Assembly: GCF_014353015.1 (NCBI RefSeq)
Contig: NZ_CP060704.1
Span: 3,249,001 to 3,313,000, forward strand
DNA length: 64,000 bases
Origin: Chitinimonas koreensis
Lineage (GTDB): Bacteria; Pseudomonadota; Gammaproteobacteria; Burkholderiales; Chitinimonadaceae
Direction: 5' to 3'
This document shows, piece after piece, positions 53,232 through 64,000 of this stretch. Numbering within the stretch: position 1 is the stretch's first letter; every line of letters begins with the position of its first letter. The notes under the pieces are model-generated. The model did no database searches. It worked only from the letters and a program-made list of their open reading frames with translations, and was not told where the DNA came from. The position numbers were made by a program, and so were the translations under genes.

Positions 53232-54170
53232 TCAGCCTTGCGCGGCCGGCCCGGCCGCCGGCGCATCGCCGAGCGCGGCGCGCAGCCGCAGCAACTGCTC
53301 GCGCGTGACGAAATCCTCGTGAGTGCCGTGGCAGCTGCAGGCATAGGCGCCGGCCAGCGCGCCGAGCCGCGCGCATTCGGCCGGCGGCAGGCCCTGCAGC
53401 CAGCCATAGAGAAAGGCCGCGGCGAAGGAATCGCCGGCGCCGTTGCTGTCCACCACCGGCCGCTCGGGCGCCAGCGCCGGCTGGTGGCCGGGCATCGCGT
53501 CGCCGCGCGCCAGCCACCAGGAGCCCTGCTCGCCGCCCGTCGCCACCACCAGCCGCGCCCTGCCCTGCTCGAGGATCTCGCGCATCACCTCGAAGTGGCG
53601 GCCGCCCATCGCGACGATGCTGACGAACACCAGGTCGGCCTGCTGCGCGAAGGCGCGGTGGTAGTCGTTGCGGCCGTCCCAGTCGTGCAGGTCGGTCGAA
53701 CTGCTCAGACCCAGCGCCTGCACGTCGGCGAAGCAGTCGCGCGCCCAGGCCATGATCGACAGGTGCACGTGCCGCGCCGCGCGCATCGACGGCAGGTAGA
53801 AGTCGCGCGGCATGCGCAGCGCATCCGGGTGGCGGCCGTCGTACAGCGACAGCCGGCGGCCGGCCGGATCGACCAGGTTGACGCTGCGGCGCGTGCCGCT
53901 GGGCTCGACGATGTAGTCGAAATCGAGCCCGCGCCGGCGGTAGCGCTCGAGCACCAGCCGGCCCTGCTCGTCGTCGCCGAGGAAATCGAGGAAGCGGGTG
54001 CGCAGGCCGAGCGCCTGCGCCGCCAGCGCATAGCCGTTGCCGGTATGGGCGACGTAGTCGCGCACGGCCGGCACGTGGATCGAATCGGCCAGCGGCAGGG
54101 GCAGCGCCGGCACGCGGACGATGGTGTCGATGCCGACACCGCCGAGTACGAGGAGATCGAGCGTTTGCAT
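53232..54170 (-). CDS. PfkB/ribokinase-family carbohydrate kinase
   Basis: The 312-residue protein starts MQTLDLLVLGGVGIDTIVRV. It has the first PfkB signature region (AVRDYVAHTGNGYALAAQAL, with the substrate-side glycine cluster) and the C-terminal ATP/anion-hole signature VDSNGAGDSFAAAFLYGWLQ, whose DxxGAGD includes the catalytic aspartate. The FGGGN-type sugar motif is replaced by HTGNGY, so the sugar cannot be assigned; nucleosides or other small molecules are possible. It follows the homocysteine methyltransferase gene by about 130 bp on the same strand, and co-transcription is plausible. Confidence 0.88.
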   Translation of the reverse strand: MQTLDLLVLGGVGIDTIVRVPALPLPLADSIHVPAVRDYVAHTGNGYALAAQALGLRTRFLDFLGDDEQGRLVLERYRRRGLDFDYIVEPSGTRRSVNLVDPAGRRLSLYDGRHPDALRMPRDFYLPSMRAARHVHLSIMAWARDCFADVQALGLSSSTDLHDWDGRNDYHRAFAQQADLVFVSIVAMGGRHFEVMREILEQGRARLVVATGGEQGSWWLARGDAMPGHQPALAPERPVVDSNGAGDSFAAAFLYGWLQGLPPAECARLGALAGAYACSCHGTHEDFVTREQLLRLRAALGDAPAAGPAAQG

Positions 54171-54299
54171 CGTGAGGGAATCCCGGGAATGGACGCCGCC
54201 CGGACGGGCGGCCGATGGAGCGCGGCGGAAGCGACGCGCCGGCCGATCATCGCGCCGCCGCCGCAGGTAGCCAAGCGACCGCTCGCTACATGCCGCGGG

Positions 54300-55256
54300 C
54301 TAGGCTGCGGCGGCGCGGGCCCAGGCGGCGATGGCCGCGATCTCGGCCGGGCCGGTACGGCAGCAGCCGCCGATCAGGCGGGCGCCGGCGGCATACCAGC
54401 CGCGCGCCGCGGCGGCGAACTGTCGCGCGTCCGCCGCACCGTGCCAGCACTTGCCGCCGGGGTCGTAGCGCTCGCCGGAATTCGGGTAGGCCAGCAGCGG
54501 CTTGGCGGTCGCCGCGCGGCCGGCCGTCAGCAGCGGCACCACGTGGGCCGGCGCGGTGCAGTTGAGGCCGACCGCCGCCACCTGGCCGAAGCCGTCGAGC
54601 GCGCGCAGGCAGTCGTCGAAGCGCTCGCCCTGGCAGACGTGGGCGTCGTCGCGGCAGCTGAAGGCGATCCAGGCCTCGGCGCCGGGAAACTCGGCCAGCA
54701 GTTGCGCCAGCGCGAGCGCCTCGTCGAGGCAGGGGATGGTCTCGCAGGCCAGCAGGTCGGCGCCGGCTGCCAGCAGCGCCCCCATCCGCGGGCGGTGGAA
54801 GTCCATCAGCGCCGGGCGCGCCAGGCCGTAGTGGCCGCGGTATTCCGAGCCGTCGGCCAGCATCGCGCCGTAGGGGCCGACCGAGGCCGCCACCAGCGGG
54901 CGGCGGCGGCCGACGCGGTTGCGCGGCTCGGCCCAGAACGCGTCGCGCGCCGCGGCGGCCAGCTCGACCGAGCGGCGCAGCAGCGCGTTCGCCTCCTCCG
55001 CGCCGATGCCGCGGCGGGCGAATCCTTCGAAACTGGCCTGGTAGCTGGCGGTGATCGCGACGTCGGCGCCGGCGGCGAAATAATCGGCATGCACGGCCCG
55101 GATCAACTCGGGTCGTTCGATCAATATCCGGGCCGACCACAGCGGATCGCGCAGATCGCAGCCGCGGTTTTCGAGTTCGGTCGCCAGCGCGCCGTCGAGC
55201 ACGACCGGCTCATCGGCTGCAAGCCAAGCGCGAAGCGGGGACGCGGATGGAGACAT
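54300..55256 (-). CDS. mmuM: Homocysteine S-methyltransferase
   Basis: The 318-residue enzyme transfers a methyl group from S-methylmethionine (or S-adenosylmethionine) to homocysteine, giving methionine. The frame starts MSPSASPLRAWLAADEPVVL then DGALATELENRGCDL, the family opening. The three zinc-binding cysteines are visible in VAAVGLNCTAPAHV and RLIGGCCRTGPAEIAAIAAW. AITASYQASFEGFARRGIGA and LLACETIPCLDEALALAQLL are also characteristic. Length is normal. The longer in-frame upstream stretch is not used, because it overlaps the promoter of the divergent FimV gene. The symbol follows the E. coli enzyme; the preferred methyl donor is not proven. Confidence 0.9.
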   Translation of the reverse strand: MSPSASPLRAWLAADEPVVLDGALATELENRGCDLRDPLWSARILIERPELIRAVHADYFAAGADVAITASYQASFEGFARRGIGAEEANALLRRSVELAAAARDAFWAEPRNRVGRRRPLVAASVGPYGAMLADGSEYRGHYGLARPALMDFHRPRMGALLAAGADLLACETIPCLDEALALAQLLAEFPGAEAWIAFSCRDDAHVCQGERFDDCLRALDGFGQVAAVGLNCTAPAHVVPLLTAGRAATAKPLLAYPNSGERYDPGGKCWHGAADARQFAAAARGWYAAGARLIGGCCRTGPAEIAAIAAWARAAAA

Positions 55257-55433
55257 GACGGTACACTCGCGGAAATCCGGATCGGTAAGCGCGTTACCGT
55301 ACAAACAGTCCCGGCGGTCGATCCGCAATATATCCTTGCGCAGGCGGATATTTGGCTTTCGCGGCGGTCCGACCGATAACAAATATTATGAAGACAAGAC
55401 TAATCAATAATTGCGCGATGCTAGGAAGAATCG

Positions 55434-57598
55434 ATGGCAATTCGCCCAGCCCGTAAACCGCTCTCCTTCAGTCTTCTCTCCGCCAGCCTGGCCGCGGCCT
55501 GGCTGAACACTCCCGCACACACTGCGTCGCTGGGCGAACTCAGTCTCCAGTCCACCCTCGGCCAGCCGCTCGAGGCCAGCGTCCGCGTGCAGGCCGCGGC
55601 CGACGAAGGACTGGCGGCCGACTGCTTCTCCGCCATCGTGCGCGACGGCGGCGCCGACGGCCCGATGCAGACCGCCCGGCTGGGCTTCCGCCGGACCGCC
55701 GGCGGCGGCGTGCTCGACATCCACAGCGTCGATACGGTCGGCGAACCCATCGTGGCGCTCACCGTCCGCCTGCGCTGCGGCGATGCGGCGCTGGTACAGC
55801 GCGACTACACCCTGCTGCTCGACATGCCGTCGACGCGGCCGATCGCCGCACCGCTGGCCGCGCCCGCCGCCAATCGCGCCGCCGTGCCGGCCGCGCCCCC
55901 GCGCGCGCAACCGGGCGCCGTCGCGGCCACCGATCCGCTGGCCGCCCAGAACGGCGCATGGCTGACCCAGGGCGGCGAGACCTACGCCAGCATCTCGCGC
56001 CAGCTGCTGCCCGGCCAGCCGGATGCGCAGAAGGCGCTGGTGCTCGAGCTGCGCCGGCTGAACGCCCACCTGCCGCCGCGCGGCAAGAAGCCGCTGGCCG
56101 CCGGCATCAAGCTGAACCTGCCGGTCAAGCTGGCCGACGTGCCCGGCATGCCGGCCGATGCGCGCGCGGCGCCCGCCCGCCGCGCGACCCAGCCGAAGCC
56201 GGCCGCGCCCAAGCCTGTGCCGCCCAAGCCGGCCGCGCCGCCGCCGGCCCAGCCGACGCCGCAGCCGCAGGTCATCGCGCCGCCGCCGGCGACGCCCACC
56301 ACCAAGCTCAGCATCAGTGCGCCGCCCGAGACCGGCGAGCCGCTGCAGTCGGCCGAGATCGACCGGCTCAACACCATGCTCGCCAACCAGTCGAAGGAGC
56401 TCGAAGCGGCCCGCGAGCAGGTCGCCCGGCTCGAACAGCGGCTGAACACCCTGCTGACGCAGGTCCAGGAACGCAACAAGGCCATCGTCGAGGAAGAGAC
56501 CGAGGCGCGCGACCGCGCCGAACGGCGCAGCCAGTGGATCTGGCTGGGCGGGCTGGTGGGGCTCGGCGGCCTGGGGCTGGCCGGCCTGGCCGTGCTGATC
56601 GGCCGCTGGCGCGCGCTGCGGCGGCAGCAGGAGGAGAAGGCCAACTTCCTGGCCGACACCAACTCGCCGCTGTTCGCCCAGGAAGCGTCGAACGGCCACC
56701 AGCGCCGCCACGACGAGACCCAGCCCTACCACCCGCCGGCCTCGTACGAGCCGGCTCGCCTGGCGCCGGAGCTGGCGCCGCAGGCCGACCAGGAGCAGGA
56801 AGCGTCCGACCTCAACGTGGTCTACCTCAGCGACGTGGCGGCCGAGGCCACGCTGCTGGCCGCCCACGGCCAGTACGACTACGCGGTCGAGCTCCTGCGC
56901 GGCGAGATCGCGGCGCGGCCGACCCACGTGGTGAACTGGATCCAGCTGCTCGAACTGATGCACAGCCGCCGCGACACCGATGCCTTCCTCGAGGTCGCGG
57001 CCGATTTCCGCAACCACTTCGTCAGCGAGACGCTGTGGGAAAAGGTCAGCATCATGGGCCGCGACCTGGCGCCGGCCAGCGCGCTGTTCAGCGGCCAGGG
57101 CGTGAGCGGCAGCAATGCCGACGAGATCACCGCGATGCTGGACCAATTGAGCGAGCCGCAGTCCTACGCGCCGCCGGCCGCCCCGGCCCCGGTGCCGGCC
57201 CCGGTCCAATATGCGCCGCCGCCCCGCCGGTGGCCGAGCCGCTGGTGTTCGAGCTGCCGACCGAGCAGGAAACGCCGCCGGCCCCGGCCTCCGAGCTGCC
57301 CGAGTTCGAATTCGACCTGCCCGAGGAAGTGGCGCCGCCGCAGGTGGAGCCGATCCCGGCCTTCGACCTGATCGACATCGAGCCGCCGCTCGAACTGGTG
57401 GCGCCCGACGAGCCCGAAGAAGCCGATACCGACGCCGTGCCGGGCGAGCACGCCGAGCTGCGCGCGGCGCGGCGGCTGATCCAGTCGGGCCAGCAGGAAG
57501 CCGGCGCGGCCATCCTCGAGCGGCTGATGATGAGCGGCTCGCACGAGGAGCGCGCCGCCGCCGGCGAGATGCTGGTCAAGCTCACCATGCCCCGCTGA
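55434..57598 (+). CDS. FimV/HubP-like inner-membrane protein, with one frameshift
   Basis: The corrected 721-residue protein begins MAIRPARKPLSFSLLSASLA (signal peptide) followed by the FimV N-terminal segment ASLGELSLQSTLGQPLEASV. A LysM-like or peptidoglycan-binding region comes next (LTQGGETYASISRQLLPGQP). A Pro/Ala-rich linker, a coiled coil (residues about 300-360, SAEIDRLNTMLANQSKELEA) and one transmembrane helix (WIWLGGLVGLGGLGLAGLAV) follow. The cytoplasmic part is acidic with TPR-like helices (AAEATLLAAHGQYDYAVELL) and ends LRAARRLIQSGQQEAGAAIL then ERLMMSGSHEERAAAGEMLV, the FimV C-terminal domain. One C is missing at 57222-57225. Such polar-landmark proteins support type IV pili and chemosensory clusters. 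It precedes mrcA on the same strand. Confidence 0.85.
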
Positions 57599-57744
57599 AG
57601 CCGGCGCCGGGCGGCGCGAACTTCCCGCCGCCGGCGCCGCTCGCATCCGGAAGCCCCGCCCGAGCGGTCCGGATCGTCGCGCCGTGCGCGGCGATCGCAC
57701 CGCTCCCCACCACCCCACGCTGACCCGCGCCCGGCGCCCGCCTC

Positions 57745-60271
57745 ATGACCGAACCGCCCATCCCCGAGCAGCAGCCCCCGATCGAGCCGACGATCGAGCC
57801 CACCTTGGCGCCGCGGTCCGAGCCCGCGCCGCCACCGCCTCCCCGCCACGCCGCCCGCGCCTGCGCGAACGCCTGGCCGACTTCTGGCAACGTTACCGCC
57901 GCCCCCTGCTGCTGCTCGCGGCGGCGCTGGCACTGGCCATGCTGGCCGGCCTGGCCTGGCTGCTGCGCGACCTGCCCTCGCTGGCCGAGCTCGACGACCT
58001 GCAGCCCAAGGTGCCGCTGCGGGTCTATTCGCGCGACAAGGTGCTGATCGGCGAATTCGGCAAGGAGCGGCGCAGCCTGGTGAAGCTCGCCGACATCCCG
58101 GCCGACCTCAGGCAGGCGGTGCTGGCGATCGAGGACGCGCGCTTCTACGAGCACGGCGCGATCGACCTGGTCGGCGTGCTGCGCGCCGGCCTCGCCAACC
58201 TCGGCAGCGGCGGCCGCGGCCAGGGCGCCAGCACCATCACCATGCAGGTGGCGCGCGACCTGTTCCTGACCCGCGACAAGACCGTCACGCGCAAGCTGCG
58301 CGAGATCGTGGTGGCCTACAAGATCGAGGCGGTGCGCAGCAAGGACGAGATCCTCGAGCTGTACATGAACCAGATCTACCTGGGCCAGCGCGCCTACGGC
58401 TTCGCCAGCGCGGCGCGGGTCTACTTCGGCAAGGAGCTCGGCGCGCTGACGCTGGCCGAATCGGCCATGCTGGCCGGCCTGCCCAAGGCGCCGTCGGCCT
58501 ACAACCCGGTCAGCAATCCGCGCCGCGCGCGGGTCCGGCAGGAATACATCCTCAAGCGCATGCGCGAGCTGGGCTACATCGGCGAGGCGCGCTACCGCCA
58601 GGCGCTGGCCGAGCCGCTGCAACTGGCGCGCAGCCAGGACGCCGCGCCGGCCAGCCAGCCGCATGCCGAATACGCCGCCGAGATGGTGCGCCAGGCGATG
58701 TTCGACAAGTACGGCGAGGCCGCCTACTCGCGCGGGCTGACGGTGGTCACCACCATCGACTACGCCCAGCAGCAGATGGCCTGGGAAAGCGTGCGGCAGA
58801 GCCTGCTCGACTACGACCGCCGCCGCGGCTGGCGCGGCCCGAGGCCTACGTGGCGCTGCCGGAGCCGGCCGCCCGCGAGGACAGCGCGGACGAGCTGCTG
58901 GCCGCCCACCCGGATGCCGACGGCCAGGTCGCCGCCGTGGTGGTCGCGGCCAGCCCGCGCAAGGTGGTGGCGCTGACGCGCGACGGCGACACGGTGGAGA
59001 TCGCCGAGCCCGGCCTACGCTTCGCCGCCGCCGGGCTGCGCGAAGGCGCGCCGGCCAAGCTACGCATCCGGCCCGGCGCCGTGGTGCGGATCGGCAGGGA
59101 TGCGCGCGGCGCGCGCGAGATCGTGCAGCTGCCGCAGATCCAGGGCGCGCTGGTGGCGCTGGCGCCGCAGGACGGCGCGATCCGTGCGCTGGTCGGCGGC
59201 TTCGATTTCGGCGTCAACAAGTTCAACCGCGCGGCGCAGGCCTGGCGCCAGCCCGGCTCGACCTTCAAGCCCTTCGTCTACTCGGCCGCGCTCGAACGCG
59301 GCGTCGGCCCGGCCACCATCGTCAACGACGCCGCCTTCTCGGTGCAGCTCGACCCGGGCAGCGACAAGCGCTGGGAGCCGAAGAACGACGACGGCAGCGA
59401 GGCCGGCCCGATCAGCATGCGCAGCGGCCTGCAGAAATCGAAGAACCTGGTGGCGGTACGCGTCGCCGACTATGTCGGCGTGCCCTTCATCCGCGACTAC
59501 GTGCAGCGCTTCGGCTTCGTGCCCGCCCAGGTACCGCCCTACCTGCCGATGGCGCTCGGCGCCGGCCAGGTCACGCCGCTGCAGCTCGCCGGCGCCTACG
59601 CGGTGTTCGCCAACGGCGGCTGGCGGGTGCCGCCCTACCTGATCGCCGAGGTGCGCGACGGCCGCGGCCAGTTGCTGCTGCAGGCGCGGCCGGCGGTGGC
59701 CGAGGCCAACGCGATCCGCGCGCTGACGCCGCGCAACGCCTTCGTGATGCACCAGCTCCTGCTCGGCGTGGCCCAGCGCGGCACCGCCTGGCAGAGCAAC
59801 GCGCTGGGCCGGACCGACATCGGCGGCAAGACCGGCACCACCAACGACATGCACGACGTCTGGTTCGCCGGCTACCAGCATTCGCTGCTGGCGGTCAGCT
59901 GGCTCGGCTACGACCAGCCGCGCTCGGTCGGCGCCGGCGGCGCGCAGCTGGCGCTGCCGATGTGGATGCGCTTCATGGGCCGAGCGCTCAAAGGCGTGCC
60001 GACCTACCAGATGCCGCAGCCGCCCGGCGTGCTGCAGATCGGCGGCGAGTGGTACCTCGACCTGTTCACGCCCGGCAACGGCTTCGTCAGCGCGATCGGC
60101 ATGGACGGCGTGGAGATGCCGGCGCCGGACGAGCTGACCGACGAGGACATGAGCGGGGACGAGCCGGAAGAGACCGAGGCGGAAGCCGGCGATTCGACCT
60201 ATGTCGAGCCGCCGGCCGCGGAGCGGAACCCGCCGATGGACGAGGCGACGCCGCCGCCGAGCACGCCCTGA
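57745..60271 (+). CDS. mrcA: Penicillin-binding protein 1A, with two frameshifts
   Basis: This bifunctional enzyme polymerises and cross-links peptidoglycan at the inner membrane. The corrected product has 842 residues, normal for PBP1A. A Pro/Glu-rich cytoplasmic tail is followed by a membrane helix (LLLLAAALALAMLAGLAWLL). The GT51 domain has the catalytic Glu in AIEDARFYEHGAIDLVGVLR, with GASTITMQVARDLFLTRDKT and TRKLREIVVAYKIE. The transpeptidase has SxxK as PGSTFKPFVYSAAL, SxN as GLQKSKNLVAVR and KTG as IGGKTGTTNDMHDVWFAGYQ. One C is missing at 57841-57844 (PPP tail) and one at 58838-58840 (RGPEAYVALPEPA). As this gene is important for the cell wall, the breaks are best explained as sequencing errors. 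The C-terminal tail is acidic and Pro-rich. Confidence 0.93.
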
Positions 60272-60327
60272 GCGGTTCGGCCCGGCGTCTCCGCGCTTCC
60301 GCCCGGCACGCACGGAACACTTCACCG

Positions 60328-60396
60328 CAGGAGCGGCTTCAGCCGCGAATGGGCGGAAAAGACCCGACCGCCATTCGCGGCTGAAGCCGCTCCTAC
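60328..60396. repeat. Palindromic REP-type repeat, copy 3
   Basis: GCAGGAGCGGCTTCAGCCGC (continuing GAATGG) and CCATTCGCGGCTGAAGCCGC (continuing TCCTAC) pair across a short spacer. It lies between the convergent mrcA and tyrosinase genes, where it may also act as a terminator. Confidence 0.85.
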
Positions 60397-60421
60397 ATCC
60401 TCCCGGCGAGCAGCGGCAACC

Positions 60422-61984
60422 CTACAGCGGCGCCAGCGTGATCGTCTCGTAGCTCAGCTCGACCGAGGCCGGCTGGCGGCCGCGCGGCGTGATCGGCACC
60501 AGCGTCACCTGCAGCGTGCCGTCGGCGGCGATCTTGCGCGCGAGCTCGACGTTGATGACGAAGGTCATCCGCTCGGGCTTGTGCTCGCCGTGCGGCTCGC
60601 CCTTGCGCACCTTGGCCACGCTGGAGATCAGCCCGACATAGTTGGGCAGCTCGGTGCTGGTCGCCGCATTGGCCTTGGGCAGGTTGACATAGACCTTCAC
60701 CGCCACGCCGACGTGGGCCGGGATGCGCACGCCCTCGAAGGTCAGCAGGTAGCGCTGGCCGCCGGCCAGCGCCGCCAGCGCGTCGCGGTGGGCTTGCGGC
60801 AGCGCCGCCACGTGGGTGGTCGGCGCGGCCGACAGCGCGCGCGGCGCGGCGCTGGAGAGCACGCTCAGGGCCTCGGCCGGCACGGTGCGCGGCGGGCGCT
60901 CGGGCGAATAGAACACCGGGCTGGACTGGGTCGGCACCGCCAGGCTGTCGTAGACGTAGCCGATGGCCGCGGTCTCGACCACGTCGCGGACCTTGATCGA
61001 GGTCCAGGTGCCGTTCTCGTCGTAGAAATTCCAGGCGTGGTCGAGCCAGCGCTCGTCGGTCGGATTGTCGTGGCCGCCGCCCAGCGCCAGCCAGCTCGGC
61101 CACATGCGGTCGACGTTGGCATGGTGGGCGAAGAACACCGGGTCGCGCGCGGCGGTGGCCAGCACGCCCATGTCGCAGCCCTGGTTGACGCTGTCGCCCG
61201 GCGTGCCGGTCCAGTTGTGCACGTTGTTGTGCGGGATGCGCTCGAGCAGGCCCGAGGCGGACTGCCCCAGCGTGAGGTGGACGTCCGGATCCATGCCGCC
61301 GAACTGGCCGAAGCTCGGCGCGTCCAGCACCAGGCTGATCGCCTTCGGCCCGACGAAGGCCTTGGGGATCTGGTCGCCGTAGGTCACGCCGCGGCGGGTG
61401 TTGTAGAGCGCGTTGGGCCGGCGCATGGCGAACTTGCGCGAATAGGCCAGCGGCAGCGTCTGGGTCTGCTCGCTCTGGGTGCTCCAGTCCCAGTACGGCA
61501 GCCGCAGCTCTGGCGCGCCGGCCAGCCGCGCCAGGATGCGTTCGAGGAAGTACAGGTAGCAGCGGTGCCAGGGCAGGAACCACCAGCTGCCGTGGATCTC
61601 GGGGCCGGCCTGGCCGTCGGTGCCGCCGCCGCAATACCAGCAGTGCACATAGCTCTGGCGCAGCCAGCCGAGCGGGTTGTCGGGCTGCTTGACGGTCAAT
61701 TCGCGCAGCCGGGCGAAGGCCAGGGTCAGCGTACGCAGCTCGGCCTCGCCGAGCGAATTGATGCTGCGCCGCGGCAGCACCGGCAGCCGGCCCGGCACGA
61801 AGGGCACCGCCGGTCCGGTCGGCGTCGGCGGCGTGCAATCTTCCGGGTAGTCGGGCGGCGCATCGTCGGCCAGGGCCGGCAGGACGGGCAAGGCGGCGAG
61901 GCCGGGCATGGCGCCCAGCGCGATCATCTGGCGCAGGATTTCGCGGCGCGCCAGCGGCGCGTCGAACAGCTTGGACTTCGACAT
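60422..61984 (-). CDS. Tyrosinase/polyphenol oxidase of plant-like type, Tat-exported
   Basis: The 520-residue dicopper enzyme oxidises phenols to quinones. The N-terminus has a twin-arginine signal (PLARREILRQMIALGAMPGL, cleavage near PALAD). Copper site A appears as SYVHCWYCGGG, whose Cys can form the Cys-His thioether known in plant and fungal enzymes, followed by EIHGSWWFLPWHRCYLYFLE. Copper site B is PHNNVHNWTGTPGD then DPVFFAHHANVDRMWPSWLA. The C-terminal parts resemble the plant polyphenol-oxidase DWL and KFDV domains (LDHAWNFYDENGTWTSIKVR; THVAALPQAHRDALAALAGG ... RMTFVINVELARKIAADG). Length and architecture fit the subset of plant-type tyrosinases known from some betaproteobacteria. 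It stands alone between REP units, consistent with lateral gain. Confidence 0.9.
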   Translation of the reverse strand: MSKSKLFDAPLARREILRQMIALGAMPGLAALPVLPALADDAPPDYPEDCTPPTPTGPAVPFVPGRLPVLPRRSINSLGEAELRTLTLAFARLRELTVKQPDNPLGWLRQSYVHCWYCGGGTDGQAGPEIHGSWWFLPWHRCYLYFLERILARLAGAPELRLPYWDWSTQSEQTQTLPLAYSRKFAMRRPNALYNTRRGVTYGDQIPKAFVGPKAISLVLDAPSFGQFGGMDPDVHLTLGQSASGLLERIPHNNVHNWTGTPGDSVNQGCDMGVLATAARDPVFFAHHANVDRMWPSWLALGGGHDNPTDERWLDHAWNFYDENGTWTSIKVRDVVETAAIGYVYDSLAVPTQSSPVFYSPERPPRTVPAEALSVLSSAAPRALSAAPTTHVAALPQAHRDALAALAGGQRYLLTFEGVRIPAHVGVAVKVYVNLPKANAATSTELPNYVGLISSVAKVRKGEPHGEHKPERMTFVINVELARKIAADGTLQVTLVPITPRGRQPASVELSYETITLAPL

Positions 61985-62139
61985 GGTTTCCTCCGTGGAA
62001 CAGCGGGCTCGATGTGTTCTTGTAGGCCGGCATGCCCGAGCGAGCGGGCCCTGCCTTTATAGAACCGCCCGGCAGCGGAGGGAATGACGATGGGTTACAG
62101 CGGGACGTGACGCAGGCACCGCAAGGTAACGATGTCGAC

Positions 62140-62208
62140 GCAGGAACGGCTTCAGCCGCGAACGCCGGGAGAGGACGCCCGGCCATTCGCGGCTGAAGCC
62201 GCTCCTAC
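62140..62208. repeat. Palindromic REP-type repeat, copy 4
   Basis: GCAGGAACGGCTTCAGCCGC (continuing GAA; one G-to-A change) pairs with CCATTCGCGGCTGAAGCCGC (continuing TCCTAC). It lies between tyrS and the tyrosinase, so this gene is flanked by one copy on each side. Confidence 0.85.
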
Positions 62209-62307
62209 AAGGGCATTGCCGCAGCGGTCACATCGCGGACGCCGCAATGCGCACGGCCCCGGCAGCGCGCGAACGCCGCCGGGGCCGGGTGCGGATCGCG
62301 TGGCCGC

Positions 62308-63581
<1,274 letters not shown>

Positions 63582-63681
63582 GGGGTTCTCCAACGGCTGA
63601 GGTCGTACGCGAAACCGGCGATTCTAGCCGAATCCGGGCGAGCGCCGATTCTGGAGGTGGGGACGATGGGCCTGTGAATTT

Positions 63682-63850
63682 GAAGATGGGAAGGGGGAAG
63701 GGTAACCCCATCCCCTCCCAGCCTCCCCCTTGAAGGGGGAGGAGTGGATTGCACCATATCGAACGGCTGCGCCCTCATCCGCATCGCTGCTCCGCTCCCT
63801 CCCCTTCAAGGGGAGGGTTGCCTTCTCCCTTCCCCCTTCCCCCTTCACTC
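63682..63850. repeat. Polypurine/polypyrimidine palindromes between tyrS and anmK
   Basis: Two internal palindromes, CCTCCCCCTTGAAGGGGGAG (63722-63741, plus G) and CCCTCCCCTTCAAGGGGAGG (63797-63816, plus G), are flanked by a purine block (GGGAAGGGGGAAGGGTAAC) and a pyrimidine block (CCTTCTCCCTTCCCCCTTCC). The composition matches the repeats between the suc genes, especially 15111-15290. Confidence 0.7.
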
Positions 63851-63917
63851 CTCCCCCTTCCCTCTACTCCGTCCACCGGCTTACGCTTCGCCCCTCACAC
63901 CCTCATTCCCCTCTCCC

Positions 63918-64000
63918 ATGCCCTCCTCCCTCTACATCGGCCTGATGTCCGGCACCAGCCTCGACGGCATCGACTGCGCCGTGGTCGATTTCGCCGCCGG
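63918..64000 (+). CDS. anmK: Anhydro-N-acetylmuramic acid kinase, N-terminal fragment cut by the window edge
   Basis: Only 27 codons are visible: MPSSLYIGLMSGTSLDGIDC then AVVDFAA. The GLMSGTSLDGID string is the phosphate-binding start of AnmK, a kinase that recycles anhydro-MurNAc from cell-wall turnover. It is divergent from tyrS, a frequent neighbour in related genomes. Confidence 0.85.
   Translation, partial: MPSSLYIGLMSGTSLDGIDCAVVDFAA

Overview
The window looks like the chromosome of a high-G+C, chitin-degrading betaproteobacterium, most likely in Neisseriales (a Chitinibacteraceae-type organism such as Chitiniphilus, Jeongeupia or Chitinolyticbacter; genus not proven). The reasons are the contiguous sdhCDAB-sdhE-gltA-sucAB-lpdA-sucCD cluster, an mdh with a betaproteobacterial-type sequence, and four secreted chitinases built from CBM5/12 modules and Pro-Thr linkers.

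Layout. 1-1000: gluQRS (cut by the window edge) divergent from fdxA. 1.2-8.8 kb: propionate catabolism (methylcitrate cycle), with the sigma-54 activator PrpR divergent from prpB-GNAT-prpC-(small unknown gene)-prpD; a sigma-54 promoter and two matching dyads can be read directly. 9.0-12.7 kb: small accessory genes (DUF4256, glyoxalase-like proteins, a paralogue of the unknown gene in the prp cluster, an Lrp/AsnC regulator, a hydrolase-glyoxalase fusion). 12.9-28.2 kb: the TCA block, read leftwards from sdhC to sucD, with a GntR/HutC regulator and a divergent mdh sharing a perfect 14-bp palindrome. 28.4-35.7 kb: one giant secreted SpvB/RHS-type protein with a low-G+C, recently acquired-looking tip and a small overlapping membrane gene downstream. 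35.9-38.1 kb: prolyl oligopeptidase. 38.5-52.1 kb: the chitin locus, comprising a GH19 chitinase, a periplasmic binding protein and three GH18 chitinases; a prolyl-4-hydroxylase-like enzyme and a JmjC/cupin-like oxygenase sit between the last two chitinases. 53.2-64 kb: a PfkB-type kinase and a homocysteine methyltransferase, a FimV-like protein, penicillin-binding protein 1A, a plant-like tyrosinase, tyrS and the start of anmK.

A dominant technical feature is about 20 single-base frameshifts, nearly all one base missing from a short G or C run. They interrupt genes that should be intact (mdh, mrcA, tyrS, prpB) as well as the chitinases and the RHS protein. When corrected, each gene regains a whole number of codons and a normal family length. 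I therefore annotate these as single genes with probable sequencing errors, not as pseudogenes.

The best candidates for new biology are: the two Fe(II)/2-oxoglutarate-type oxygenases embedded among chitinases with Pro-Thr repeat linkers; the RHS tip with its overlapping small gene; and a repeated AAGTGGACTT dyad near chitinase promoters.
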